Part shown: positions 27,250 to 35,010 of the stretch, in pieces
How positions within the stretch are numbered: position 1 is the first letter of the stretch
How the letters are laid out: each line of letters begins with the position of its first letter
Assembly: GCA_017882705.1 (NCBI GenBank)
Contig: JADGOZ010000186.1
Span: 1 to 44,655 of the forward strand
Reading direction: 5' to 3'
From: Candidatus Nanopelagicales bacterium
Lineage (GTDB): Bacteria > Actinomycetota > Actinomycetes > S36-B12 > CAIYMF01
DNA: 44,655 nt
Notes under the pieces: model-generated
What the model was told of the DNA's origin: nothing
The model's database searches: none
Seen by the model: the letters and a program-made list of their open reading frames with translations, nothing else
Translations under genes and position numbers: made by a program

Positions 27250-28934
27250 CAGGTGCCTTGCGGCGCGTCGAGTGCGAACACCTGCGTGCCGGTGAACCCG
27301 ACGGTCTGGCCGGGGAACCTGATGGTGCCCTTCACCGTCGTGGTGAGCTTCCCGCCCGCGACGTCGATCGTGTAGCTCCCCTTGCCGGACATGGGTATGC
27401 CGGTGCCGTTCGTGGAGTAGGCGGTGGTTCCTCGGCCGTTGCCGGTGGGGGTGAAGGTCTGAGTCGTGCCCAGCGGCCCGGTCAGGGTGAACGCTCCGGT
27501 GACGTCGCACACGTCGATCGGAGTGAGCGCGGCGAAGTTCAGGCCCGAGTGCGACCCGAATCGCTGGACGGTGATGCTCCCCCCGTTCGTTGGCCGCACG
27601 AAGTAGCCGACGGATTTCGTGTCGAACGACACCGCCGCCTTGCCGATGCCGCGCTTCGACCGCGACTCGAACGTGACGGTGGCGGCCTTGCCGGTCTCGG
27701 TGGGAGCCACGTACGCGAAGGTCGCGTCGGCGGGCACGGCGCTACCGGACGGGTCGATCGACGAGCCACCGGTGAGGGCTGCCGTGACGGTGCCTCCGGC
27801 CGGCTTGCCGTCGATCTTGCTCTTCGGTGCGGCCGTGATCGTCACCGCGGCGGAGGGCTTCAGGCCGGAGCGCTTGGCCGGGTCGGTGGTCACCTGGAGA
27901 TCGACGCAGCGTCCGGACTTCCAGGCCTTCTCTGTCGCCTCGAGGGCGTAGTGGTTCACCAACGCCTCGGTCAGGGTGCCGGCGTTGGCCCACTGCTGCG
28001 CCTGCTCCGAGGTCGCGGATCCGCCGGCGCGGTTGACGATGCGACTGGCCGCCGTCACCTGTCCGCCGACCCAGCTGGTTCTGTTGGTGACGTCGACGTA
28101 CGACCCCTTGCTGCTGGCGAACTTCGCCGCCTGCGACCGCGTGGTGACGTCGTAGCCTGCCAGCTCCGCGTCGTCACCGACCCGACCGACCACGTCGATC
28201 TGCTGGCTCATGTTCGACCCGGTCCGGCCGCCTGCCGAGGTGGCGGACGCCTCGAGCAGGATCTTCGAGGTGAACGTCCCCGTCGCGTCGGGGCAGGGCG
28301 CGATGTCGACCTTGACGTGGAGCGCGCCCGTGACCCCGTCGACCGTGGCCGTGAAGCTGGTGTCCAGGCCGGCCGTGCCGGCGGAGGCGGTGAGCTCGAC
28401 CGTCGCGGGGCCGTCCTTCTTGGTCTCGGTCCCGGGTGCGCCGGGCTTGGCGTCGTTCGTCGACTCGACGATGCCCTGGGCCCCGAGTCCGGCCACCATC
28501 CAGCCGGCGAACATCAGGCCGCCCAAGGACACCTCGTCGGCCCTGGGCACTCCGGCTCCGTAGCGTCCGAACGTCGGGCTGCCCCGGTAGGTCGCCGCCC
28601 GCGTGACCATGACGGAGGTGACGGCGGCGAAGGCCTTGTCGGCCGCGGCCGGTCCACCCAGGGTCGCCTCGAGCCCGGACGAGGTCATCAGCTCGCGCTC
28701 GATCCCGGACGTGAGGGCTGCCAGCTGGGCCTCTTGCTCCGCCGGGTCCAGAGCCAGCAGCTTCTGCACCTCGGGATCGACGCCGGCGCTGGTTCCTGAG
28801 GACGACCCGCCCGATGCGACGCCGGTCGCGGGCGGAGTCCCGGTCCCCGGGTCGGGGCTGCTCGAGCAACCGGCGAGTGGCAGCGCGACCACGACTGCGA
28901 CGAACAGGATGACGAACGGCTTCCGGTGCAACAC
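27243..28934 (-). CDS. Large secreted lipoprotein of unknown function
   Basis: A 563-residue protein with a lipoprotein signal peptide: basic RK, a hydrophobic core VILFVAVVVALPLAG, and the lipobox LAGC with the lipidated Cys near residue 23. A Ser/Gly/Thr-rich spacer follows, then a long region with no strongly recognisable domain. The C-terminal half is rich in beta strands. CQ ends the protein and CDVTG occurs near residue 475; a disulfide is possible. Of adjacent GTGs, 28934 is five bases from AGGAG, better than 28937. I do not recognise a family. It converges on the reductase gene with a 7-base overlap. Confidence 0.75.
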   Translation of the reverse strand: MLHRKPFVILFVAVVVALPLAGCSSSPDPGTGTPPATGVASGGSSSGTSAGVDPEVQKLLALDPAEQEAQLAALTSGIERELMTSSGLEATLGGPAAADKAFAAVTSVMVTRAATYRGSPTFGRYGAGVPRADEVSLGGLMFAGWMVAGLGAQGIVESTNDAKPGAPGTETKKDGPATVELTASAGTAGLDTSFTATVDGVTGALHVKVDIAPCPDATGTFTSKILLEASATSAGGRTGSNMSQQIDVVGRVGDDAELAGYDVTTRSQAAKFASSKGSYVDVTNRTSWVGGQVTAASRIVNRAGGSATSEQAQQWANAGTLTEALVNHYALEATEKAWKSGRCVDLQVTTDPAKRSGLKPSAAVTITAAPKSKIDGKPAGGTVTAALTGGSSIDPSGSAVPADATFAYVAPTETGKAATVTFESRSKRGIGKAAVSFDTKSVGYFVRPTNGGSITVQRFGSHSGLNFAALTPIDVCDVTGAFTLTGPLGTTQTFTPTGNGRGTTAYSTNGTGIPMSGKGSYTIDVAGGKLTTTVKGTIRFPGQTVGFTGTQVFALDAPQGTCQ

Positions 28935-29080
28935 CACGGCTCCTACGCCCCTGCGTCACTGTGGCACCGCCGCCAGCGGAGCACTCGCGCAAGGATCCGG
29001 ACACTACGCGAACGGCACCGCCGACCGGGGTCATGGTCGTCTGAAGGGCGGGCGGTCCCACCACCGGCGCAGGGAGGCCG

Positions 29081-29719
29081 TCACAGACCGGGCTCGAGGA
29101 CGATGTGGCCGGTGTCGGCGGTGAGCTCGACGGTGACGACGCCGCGACGTCCCGGACGCACGGTGACGGGCAGGTCGGCGAAGTCGAGCCAGCGACCCAG
29201 CTCGGCGGCGTCGGTCTCCACTGCGACGGCGCTCACGCGCGCGTCGCCAGCGGGATGGTCGGCGTAGGCGGTGCCGGGCAGGGGCGTGCCGCCGCCCCAC
29301 TCGATGAAGAACGGGAGCGTGCGGTCGGCGTCCGCGCCGGGGACGCCGGCGAGCTGCCAGCGCAGCTCGGCGCCGGCGGGCGTCACCCGCGAGCCCGGGA
29401 CGACGTCGAGGCCGAGCCGCTCGGCGGTCGCCGCGATGTCGGACGTACGCACCGCCCAGCCCCACCCGGACCGCCCCGAGACCATGTCGGCGACCCAGCT
29501 GCCGAAGGCGCTGGTGGCCGCGACGCCGGGGTCCACGACGGCGACGAGCTCGAGGTAGGACGACCCCAGCGGCACGATGCGGTTCGCGGTGCCCCAGAGG
29601 GGATGACGTCCGCCGGGGAGCGCGACCAGCCCATGGTCGTCGAGCAGCTCGGCTGCGGCGTCATCGAGGTCGGCGACACCGAGGACGAGGTGGTCGAGCG
29701 CGAGCTGCTCCGGATTCAC
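29081..29719 (-). CDS. VOC superfamily (glyoxalase-like) protein
   Basis: A 212-residue protein. The start LALDHLVLGVADLDDAAAEL is typical of the glyoxalase/bleomycin-resistance fold, and HPLWGTANRIVPLGSSYLEL resembles the glyoxalase-like domain PF13468. FFIEWGGGTPLPG begins the second module. The metal ligands of true glyoxalase (His/Glu) are only partly apparent, so no reaction is assigned. I use GTG 29719: CAGAAT (29731-29726) lies six bases upstream, a leaderless-type promoter. The open frame further upstream has no family similarity. It is divergent from the diguanylate cyclase gene. Confidence 0.75.
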   Translation of the reverse strand: MNPEQLALDHLVLGVADLDDAAAELLDDHGLVALPGGRHPLWGTANRIVPLGSSYLELVAVVDPGVAATSAFGSWVADMVSGRSGWGWAVRTSDIAATAERLGLDVVPGSRVTPAGAELRWQLAGVPGADADRTLPFFIEWGGGTPLPGTAYADHPAGDARVSAVAVETDAAELGRWLDFADLPVTVRPGRRGVVTVELTADTGHIVLEPGL

Positions 29720-29802
29720 AGGGTGATTCTGGCTGTGCGAGTGGAAACGCGCGGCCCGGGACCAGCACAATCGCGGGCACGGGGCACGGCAGGGGAGGGT
29801 CG

Positions 29803-30735
29803 TTGGAGGAGCGCGTCTACCGCCAGATCCTCGACGGGATCGACGACGGTGTCTACGTCGTCGACCGCCAGCGACGGATCACCTTCTGGAACCCGGGTGC
29901 GGAGCGGATCACCGGCTTCACCGCCGCCGAGGTGCGGGGCTACTCCTGCTCGGAGGGGATCCTGCGGCACGTGACCGAGCAGGGGAAGCAGCTCTGCCTC
30001 GGGGGCTGCCCGCTCGCCGCCGTCATGCGTGACGGGACGACGCGTCAGGCGAGCGTCTACCTGCACCACAAGGACGGCCACCGTGTCCCGGTGATGGTCA
30101 AGGGTGAGGCGCTGCGCACCGCCGACGGCGAGATCGTCGGGTCGCTCGAGTACTTCCACGTGCGCTCGTCCACGCGCTTCGCGGGCGCCGACGAGCTCGA
30201 GCGTGCCGACGACCTCCACCTCGACCCGGTGACGCTGCTGGGCAACCGTCGCTTCGGCGAGCACAGCCTGGCCCACGCCGTCGCAGCGCTCACGGGCGGT
30301 GCCTCGCTGGGTGTGCTGTTCGTCGACGTCGACCACTTCAAGGACGTCAACGACCGGTGGGGCCACCACACCGGCGATCGCGTGCTGCGGATGGTGGGGC
30401 GCACCCTCGCCCACGGGCTCCGGGCCACCGACATCCCGGTCCGCTGGGGGGGCGAGGAGTTCCTCGTGCTGCTGCCGGGCGTCGACGAGGACGGGCTCGT
30501 CGAGAGCGCGGAGCGGCTGCGGATGCTCGTCGAGCACTCCTGGTTCGACCTCGACGGCGTTCCGGTCCGGGTGACCGTGTCGGTCGGCGCGACGATGGCG
30601 GTCCCGGGCGAGGATGCCGACTCGGTCGTCGACCGCGCGGACCGCCTCATGTACACGAGCAAGTCCTCGGGTCGCAACGCCGTGACCGAGGACGGCTCCG
30701 GCAGCGGCCGAGCGGAGGAGGACCCCGCGTCGTAG
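29803..30735 (+). CDS. PAS-GGDEF diguanylate cyclase with a Cys/His-rich PAS domain
   Basis: A 310-residue cytoplasmic protein. The PAS domain (about 1-125) contains GVYVVDRQRRITFWNPGAER and then an unusual set of residues C49, H56, C65 and C69 (CPL). The GGDEF domain (about 140-300) has FVDVDHFKDVND for metal binding and an intact GGEEF (216-220), so c-di-GMP synthesis is expected. RATD (207-210), five residues before GGEEF, fits an RxxD product-inhibition site. The start codon is TTG at 29803, behind GGGGAGGG; no better in-frame start exists. The dus gene follows after 14 bases with its own leaderless-type box. Confidence 0.88.
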   Translation: MEERVYRQILDGIDDGVYVVDRQRRITFWNPGAERITGFTAAEVRGYSCSEGILRHVTEQGKQLCLGGCPLAAVMRDGTTRQASVYLHHKDGHRVPVMVKGEALRTADGEIVGSLEYFHVRSSTRFAGADELERADDLHLDPVTLLGNRRFGEHSLAHAVAALTGGASLGVLFVDVDHFKDVNDRWGHHTGDRVLRMVGRTLAHGLRATDIPVRWGGEEFLVLLPGVDEDGLVESAERLRMLVEHSWFDLDGVPVRVTVSVGATMAVPGEDADSVVDRADRLMYTSKSSGRNAVTEDGSGSGRAEEDPAS

Positions 30736-30749
30736 GCGAGAATGGGTCG

Positions 30750-31940
30750 GTGACGCATCCCGGCTACGACCTGCTCGCCCGCGGCGGCGTCCCCGTCGTG
30801 CTCGCTCCGATGGCCGGCATCACGAACCGCGCGTTCCGCCGCCTCGCCCGCGAGAACGCCCGCGCCGCGACGGACGGTGCGGCGACGGGCACCTACGTCA
30901 CCGAGATGATCACGTCGCGGGCGCTCGTCGAGCGCAACGACGAGACGATGTCGATGATCGCGACCGATCCCGACGAGTCGCCCCGCAGCGTCCAGCTGTA
31001 CGGCGTGGATCCCGCGACCGTCGCCGCAGCGGTCCACCTGCTCGTCGCGGAGGACCGCGCCGACCACGTCGACCTCAACTTCGGCTGCCCCGTCCCCAAG
31101 GTGACGCGCAAGGGCGGCGGCAGCGCCCTGCCCTGGAAGCGCGGGCTGTTCCGTGCGATCGTGCGCGACGCCGTCGCGGCGTCCGCCGACGCGTCGCGCG
31201 CCCACGGGCGCGACCCGGTCCCGGTCACCGTCAAGATGCGCACCGGCGTCGACCCCGAGCACCTCACTTACCTCGAGGCCGGCCGCGCTGCCGCGGAGGA
31301 GGGTGCGGCCTGGGTCGCGCTGCACGGGCGCACGGCGTCGCAGCTCTACGGCGGCGAGGCCGACTGGACCGCCATCGCCCGTCTCGTCGAGGAGCTCGAG
31401 CCCTACGGCATCCCCGTCCTCGGCAACGGCGACATCTGGACCCATCGGCACGCACGTCGGATGGTGGAGGAGACCGGTGCGGCCGGGGTCGTCGTCGGCC
31501 GTGGCTGCCTGGGTCGGCCATGGCTGTTCGGTCAGCTCGCGGCGTCGTTCACCGGGCGCGACGTGCCCGCCGACCCGGGTCTGCGCGAGGTGGCGGCCAC
31601 GATGCGCCACCACGCGGAGCTGCTCGGCGAGGTGCTCGGCCCGGTGACGGGCCCGCGCGACTTCCGCAAGCACATCGCGTGGTATCTCAAGGGCTTCGTC
31701 GTACGACGGGAGATCCGTCAGGGTCTCGCGCTCGCGAGCAGCCTCGGCGAGATCGACGACCTCATCGCGCAGATGGACCTCGACCAGCCGTGGCCCGGCG
31801 AGGTGTCCGAGGGCCCGCGCGGTCGCACGCAGCCGGGCAGGCGCGTGGCGCTCCCGGACCGATGGCTCGACGACCCCGACGACCTCGAGGGATTCCTCGA
31901 CGGCATCAGCGCCGCCGAGCTGTCCGTCTCCGGCGGCTGA
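30750..31940 (+). CDS. dusB: tRNA-dihydrouridine synthase (DusB-like)
   Basis: A 396-residue FMN-dependent enzyme that reduces uridine to dihydrouridine in tRNA. Motifs are LAPMAGITNRAFRRLAREN at the N terminus, VDLNFGCPVPKVTRKGGG with the catalytic Cys, VKMRTGVD, LHGRTASQLYGGEADW and VLGNGDIWT. The GTG start has GAGAAT (30738-30743) six bases upstream and lacks a ribosome-binding site. The C-terminal 45 residues are hydrophilic. A palindromic element follows ten bases after the stop. The class within the Dus family is a best guess. Confidence 0.92.
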   Translation: MTHPGYDLLARGGVPVVLAPMAGITNRAFRRLARENARAATDGAATGTYVTEMITSRALVERNDETMSMIATDPDESPRSVQLYGVDPATVAAAVHLLVAEDRADHVDLNFGCPVPKVTRKGGGSALPWKRGLFRAIVRDAVAASADASRAHGRDPVPVTVKMRTGVDPEHLTYLEAGRAAAEEGAAWVALHGRTASQLYGGEADWTAIARLVEELEPYGIPVLGNGDIWTHRHARRMVEETGAAGVVVGRGCLGRPWLFGQLAASFTGRDVPADPGLREVAATMRHHAELLGEVLGPVTGPRDFRKHIAWYLKGFVVRREIRQGLALASSLGEIDDLIAQMDLDQPWPGEVSEGPRGRTQPGRRVALPDRWLDDPDDLEGFLDGISAAELSVSGG

Positions 31941-31950
31941 CCGACCAGCC

Positions 31951-32000
31951 CACGTCATGACGCGAGCGTGTCCGGGGCGACGCGTGGATGTCATGACGTG
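31951..32000. repeat. 44-bp palindromic intergenic element, copy A
   Basis: Arms CACGTCATGAC (31951-31961) and GTCATGACGTG (31990-32000). The core 31954-31997 is 44 bp and matches the element at 33632-33675 in 34 of 44 positions, with identical length and identical GTCATGAC ends. It lies between the convergent stops of dus and the M15 peptidase gene and could act as a two-way terminator. Confidence 0.75.
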
Positions 32001-32009
32001 CGAGTGGGG

Positions 32010-32843
32010 TCAGTGCAGCGGACGGCTCGGGTAGCCGGTGTCGAAGTGCTGGTAGTCCGTGGTGGCGTTGTCCTGCCAGATCCAGCCGCGGCTCGTGAAC
32101 GCGGTCCACGCCACGCCGCCCTTCGTGATGACGCCGGTGCCTGAGCGCTGGAGGCCGTAGCGCGAGTCCGGCTGGAAGCAGCCGCACCGCGGGTCGATCC
32201 ACGGGTTCTCGTCAGGGTTGAGGTCGACGGCCCGCCCGTTCGCGTGCGGAGAGCGCGTGGCCGGTGCGTTCGCCTGGGCGGCGCTGCGGCAGTTGTACGC
32301 CGAGGTGTTGTCGGCCGCCATGCTGGCGTTGTCGTCCCCGCCGAACGCCTCGATGGGCTGCATCCGGTGGATCGGGAAGCCGCGGTCGAACAGGTCGGTG
32401 AAGATCGCCGCCACGCTCGACGCGACGTCGGCGTTGACCACCAGCACGCCGCGGTGCACGTGGCCGTCGAAGCCGTGGAAGTTGACCTCCACGCGTCGCA
32501 GCTCGGCACGTCCGACGGGGCAGCCGCGGTGCCAGGCACCGCGCGCGACGATCATCGACCACTGCGTGGCGGGCACCCGCGAGACCACGGCGTCGGCGGT
32601 CCGCGGCGCCGCGCTCGACGTCGGACGGGCCGTCGACGGCGTGGCGCTCGGGGTCGCCGCGGGGGCGGAGGAGGCAGTCGGCCCCGGCGACGAGGCGCTG
32701 GTGGTCGCGGACTCGCCGGTCGGACCGGGCCGGGACACGCCCGGTCCGGTAGGAGTCGTCGCGCAGGCGCCGAGCAGCAGCGCGGCGAGGAGCGGGGCGC
32801 AGGCGCGCAGCACCGGAACGCGGCGTATCCCGTGCTCCGGCAT
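32010..32843 (-). CDS. M15-type peptidase lipoprotein (D-Ala-D-Ala carboxypeptidase-like)
   Basis: A 277-residue protein with a lipoprotein signal (hydrophobic core LRACAPLLAALLLGAC; Cys27 in the lipobox LGAC) and a Ser/Thr/Pro-rich spacer to about residue 85. The C-terminal domain is peptidase M15-like. SPHANGRAVDLNPDENPW supplies the zinc His and Asp, and DYQHFDTG near the C terminus supplies the last His. Such enzymes trim peptidoglycan stem peptides at the cell surface. The ATG at 32843 is preceded by TAGCCT at 32856-32851, seven bases upstream (leaderless type); the frame continues upstream but lacks a signal there. Confidence 0.82.
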   Translation of the reverse strand: MPEHGIRRVPVLRACAPLLAALLLGACATTPTGPGVSRPGPTGESATTSASSPGPTASSAPAATPSATPSTARPTSSAAPRTADAVVSRVPATQWSMIVARGAWHRGCPVGRAELRRVEVNFHGFDGHVHRGVLVVNADVASSVAAIFTDLFDRGFPIHRMQPIEAFGGDDNASMAADNTSAYNCRSAAQANAPATRSPHANGRAVDLNPDENPWIDPRCGCFQPDSRYGLQRSGTGVITKGGVAWTAFTSRGWIWQDNATTDYQHFDTGYPSRPLH

Positions 32844-32850
32844 GGGGCCG

Positions 32851-32856
32851 AGGCTA
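32851..32856 (-). promoter_or_regulatory. -10 box of a leaderless promoter for the M15 peptidase gene
   Basis: On the minus strand TAGCCT lies seven bases before the ATG at 32843, with no ribosome-binding site. Confidence 0.5.
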
Positions 32857-32904
32857 GTTGCCGCTTCACGGAATGAACTCCGCGACCGTCCGGTTGGCAC
32901 CGTC

Positions 32905-33612
32905 GTGAGCACCGACGCGACCTCCGCCGCCCCCGTCCGCATCGACGTGTGGGCCGACATCGCCTGTCCCTGGTGCTACCTCGGCAGCGCCAGGCTCGAC
33001 GAGGTGCTCGACGAGCGGTCTGCCGCGGGCGAGACCATCGTGGTCCGGCACCGTCCGTTCGAGCTCAACCCCGGGATGCCGCCAGAGGGGGTGCCGATGG
33101 CCGGCTTCCTCGAGGCGCGCTTCGGCAGCGCCGACGCCGTGACGCACGCGCACGCGCGCCTCACCGAGATGGGTGGCGAGCTCGGTCTCGCCTATGACTT
33201 CGCGGCGGTGGGCAAGGCGCCGAACACCCGCCTGGCTCACCACGTGCTGCAGACCTACGACGGTGACGCGCGCCAGCACGCGGCGGTCCGTGCCCTCTAC
33301 CGCGCCTACTTCGAGCAGGGACTCGACGTGACGGATGCTGCGACGATCGTCTCGGTCGTCGCTGCTGCGACGGGCGAGCCGGTCGACGCGGTGCAGGCAC
33401 GCCTCGACTCGCCGACCGACGCGGTCGACGCCGCCTTCGCCCTCGGCCGCGAGATCGGCGTGAGCGCCGTGCCGACGTTCGTCGCCGACGCGGGCACCGA
33501 CGTCGATCCCGAGGCTGGGCTGTCCGCCGCGGCCGTCGCCGTGCAGGGGGCGCAGCCCCACGAGGTGCTCGCCCAGGTCATCGACGAGGCCCGCCGCCGC
33601 GCCACCGCCTGA
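32905..33612 (+). CDS. FrnE-like DsbA family oxidoreductase
   Basis: A 235-residue thioredoxin-fold protein. The active site is DIACPWCYLG (CPWC), followed by FELNPGMPPEG. The cis-proline loop is GVSAVPTFV near residue 190. No signal peptide is present, so it is a cytoplasmic FrnE-type protein, a family linked to polyketide tailoring and to oxidative-stress resistance. I place the start at GTG 32905 (MSTDATSAAPVRIDVWADI); the reading frame extends upstream through the divergent peptidase region but is not coding there. No clear ribosome-binding site is seen. Confidence 0.85.
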   Translation: MSTDATSAAPVRIDVWADIACPWCYLGSARLDEVLDERSAAGETIVVRHRPFELNPGMPPEGVPMAGFLEARFGSADAVTHAHARLTEMGGELGLAYDFAAVGKAPNTRLAHHVLQTYDGDARQHAAVRALYRAYFEQGLDVTDAATIVSVVAAATGEPVDAVQARLDSPTDAVDAAFALGREIGVSAVPTFVADAGTDVDPEAGLSAAAVAVQGAQPHEVLAQVIDEARRRATA

Positions 33613-33627
33613 GACACGCGCGAGCGT

Positions 33628-33679
33628 CGATGTCATGACGTGAGCGTGCGCTCGCGCGCGCGTGGGTGTCATGACATCG
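33628..33679. repeat. 44-bp palindromic intergenic element, copy B
   Basis: Arms CGATGTCATGAC (33628-33639) and GTCATGACATCG (33668-33679); core 33632-33675. It starts 15 bases after the FrnE-like gene stop. It shares length, both GTCATGAC ends, and the GAGCGTG and CGCGTGG segments with copy A, while the ten central bases differ. Confidence 0.75.
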
Positions 33680-34014
33680 GGACTTGGGCGGCGCGGAATG
33701 CGTCGCCGATCACGCGCGCAGATCATCGCCGAGCTCGACCCTGGCCACCCCGCTTGCATCACCCCCGTCGCCCCGGCCCGACGCCTCTGACGTCTCGGCG
33801 CAACGGCCCGGTATCCGGCATGAGGACGGATCGGGACGGTGCTGACCCACGCCGCGCTTGCCCGGTCGCGGATTACTAACGTGAAGGACGAGCCATCGTC
33901 GGACGCCTGTCGATCCGACGGCGCGATCGCGGAGGTGATTCGTGATGCGACGGTCCACCCCGGTCATCGACATGGTCGGTGTGACGGCACTCAGGTCAAG
34001 CGGAGGTGTGGGTC
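33680..34014. other. Long intergenic stretch before the DUF4386 gene
   Basis: No convincing gene lies here. Near its end is a TACTAA-like box (about 33874-33879) followed by GTG 33881, which opens a 45-codon frame running into the DUF4386 start. At 33931 stands GGAGGTGAT, a near-perfect Shine-Dalgarno sequence, nine bases before a GTG and twelve before an ATG at 33945 that opens a 28-codon frame. Neither peptide resembles a known family; both overlap the DUF4386 start and may be leader peptides or gene remnants. Confidence 0.4.
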
Positions 34015-34749
34015 ATGAACAGCACGCGTGAACACAGGGCTGCCGCAACAACAGCGGGGGTGCTCTACCTCATCGGAACGGTGGCCGGCGTCCTCTGCAA
34101 GTTCGTGGTCCAGGGGCCCGTACGGGACGCGGACGACCCGTTGGCCTACGCCGCGGCGCACTCCAACGTGGTCGTGACGGGCGCTTTGCTCGTTCTCGTC
34201 ATGGGATTGGCGCTCGCGTTCGTCCCCGTGGTCCTCTTCCCGGTGCTGCGCCGGGTGGACGAGGTCTTGGCGATCGGTTACCTGACCCTGCGAGGAGCGG
34301 TCGAGGCTGTCTGCTACGTCATCAGCGCGATCGCCTTGCTGCTGCTCGTGCCAGTGAGCACCGTCGCGTCGGCAGGGTCGGGGACGGCATCGCCGGCAGG
34401 TCTGCGTCTGGGCATCCTCCTGATCGACTCGGACGCCAGCAGCGCTGTGCTCAGTGTCGTGTTCTGCCTCGGCGGCGCCATGTTCTACGCCCTGCTCTAC
34501 CGTTCGCGCATAGTCCCCCGCTGGATAGCGGTGTGGGGTCTCGCGGCGATTCCGTTGTACCTCGCCGCCTTCCTGCTCGCGATGTACGCCGTCATCGGGT
34601 ACGACTCCTCCGCCCTCAACCTGTTGGTCATGCCCCTGGCCGTGCAGGAGATGGTGCTCGGGATCTGGATGATCGCGCGCGGCTTCCGGCCCACGGTCGT
34701 CGCCGCCACAGCCGAGCCCGTGAGGCCACTGGCCGACGCTTCGCGGTAG
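34015..34749 (+). CDS. DUF4386 family membrane protein
   Basis: A 244-residue polytopic protein with about six helices. It begins with RAAATTAGVLYLIGTVAGVL and contains LGGAMFYALLYRSRIVPRW, both typical of DUF4386 proteins, whose function is unknown. The ATG at 34015 has GGAGGTG seven bases upstream. Leucine TTG codons occur at least seven times, a codon nearly unused in neighbouring housekeeping genes, and A/T content is higher, which suggests recent acquisition. The gene begins a patch of broken genes. Confidence 0.8.
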   Translation: MNSTREHRAAATTAGVLYLIGTVAGVLCKFVVQGPVRDADDPLAYAAAHSNVVVTGALLVLVMGLALAFVPVVLFPVLRRVDEVLAIGYLTLRGAVEAVCYVISAIALLLLVPVSTVASAGSGTASPAGLRLGILLIDSDASSAVLSVVFCLGGAMFYALLYRSRIVPRWIAVWGLAAIPLYLAAFLLAMYAVIGYDSSALNLLVMPLAVQEMVLGIWMIARGFRPTVVAATAEPVRPLADASR

Positions 34750-34752
34750 CGG

Positions 34753-34911
34753 GTGTGCGATGAACCGTCGGTCGTCTCCGCATTTGCCGGCTGCACGCAC
34801 GGCACGTCGGTACAGCTGTGGACGGTCCAGGGGGTCGGCCACGTCTTCGCGTTCACGGACGCGCTGGTGCCCGACGCCGTCGGCTTCCTCCTCGCCCACC
34901 CGCAGCGCTGA
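34753..34911 (+). pseudogene. C-terminal remnant of an LpqC/PHB-depolymerase-like esterase
   Basis: A 52-codon open frame directly behind the DUF4386 stop encodes CDEPSVVSAFAGCTHGTSVQ, then LWTVQGVGHVFAF and FLLAHPQR. This is the ending of LpqC-like esterases: a Cys pair, a hydrophobic strand, the catalytic-His segment GxGH and a final helix. The other 200 or more residues, including the nucleophile serine, are missing. It has no proper start and is best read as a truncated gene. Confidence 0.6.
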
Positions 34912-34998
34912 GCGGGCGAATGGTCGCGAGCATCGCGACAACCTGACAGGGCCACGCCGACCCGCCGTCAGGGCCGTCTCGGGCGCGGCGACGTCCGG

Positions 34999-35004
34999 CA
35001 GGAT
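34999..35004 (+). promoter_or_regulatory. Leaderless-type -10 box of the broken GNAT gene
   Basis: CAGGAT lies six bases before GTG 35011. It looks like the original promoter of the gene whose middle part has since been lost. Confidence 0.35.
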
Positions 35005-35010
35005 GCACGC

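Noticed and set aside
33710-33973. An 87-codon minus-strand frame in the long intergenic stretch
   Set aside because: No family, no start signal, and Arg/Gly-rich composition typical of chance frames.
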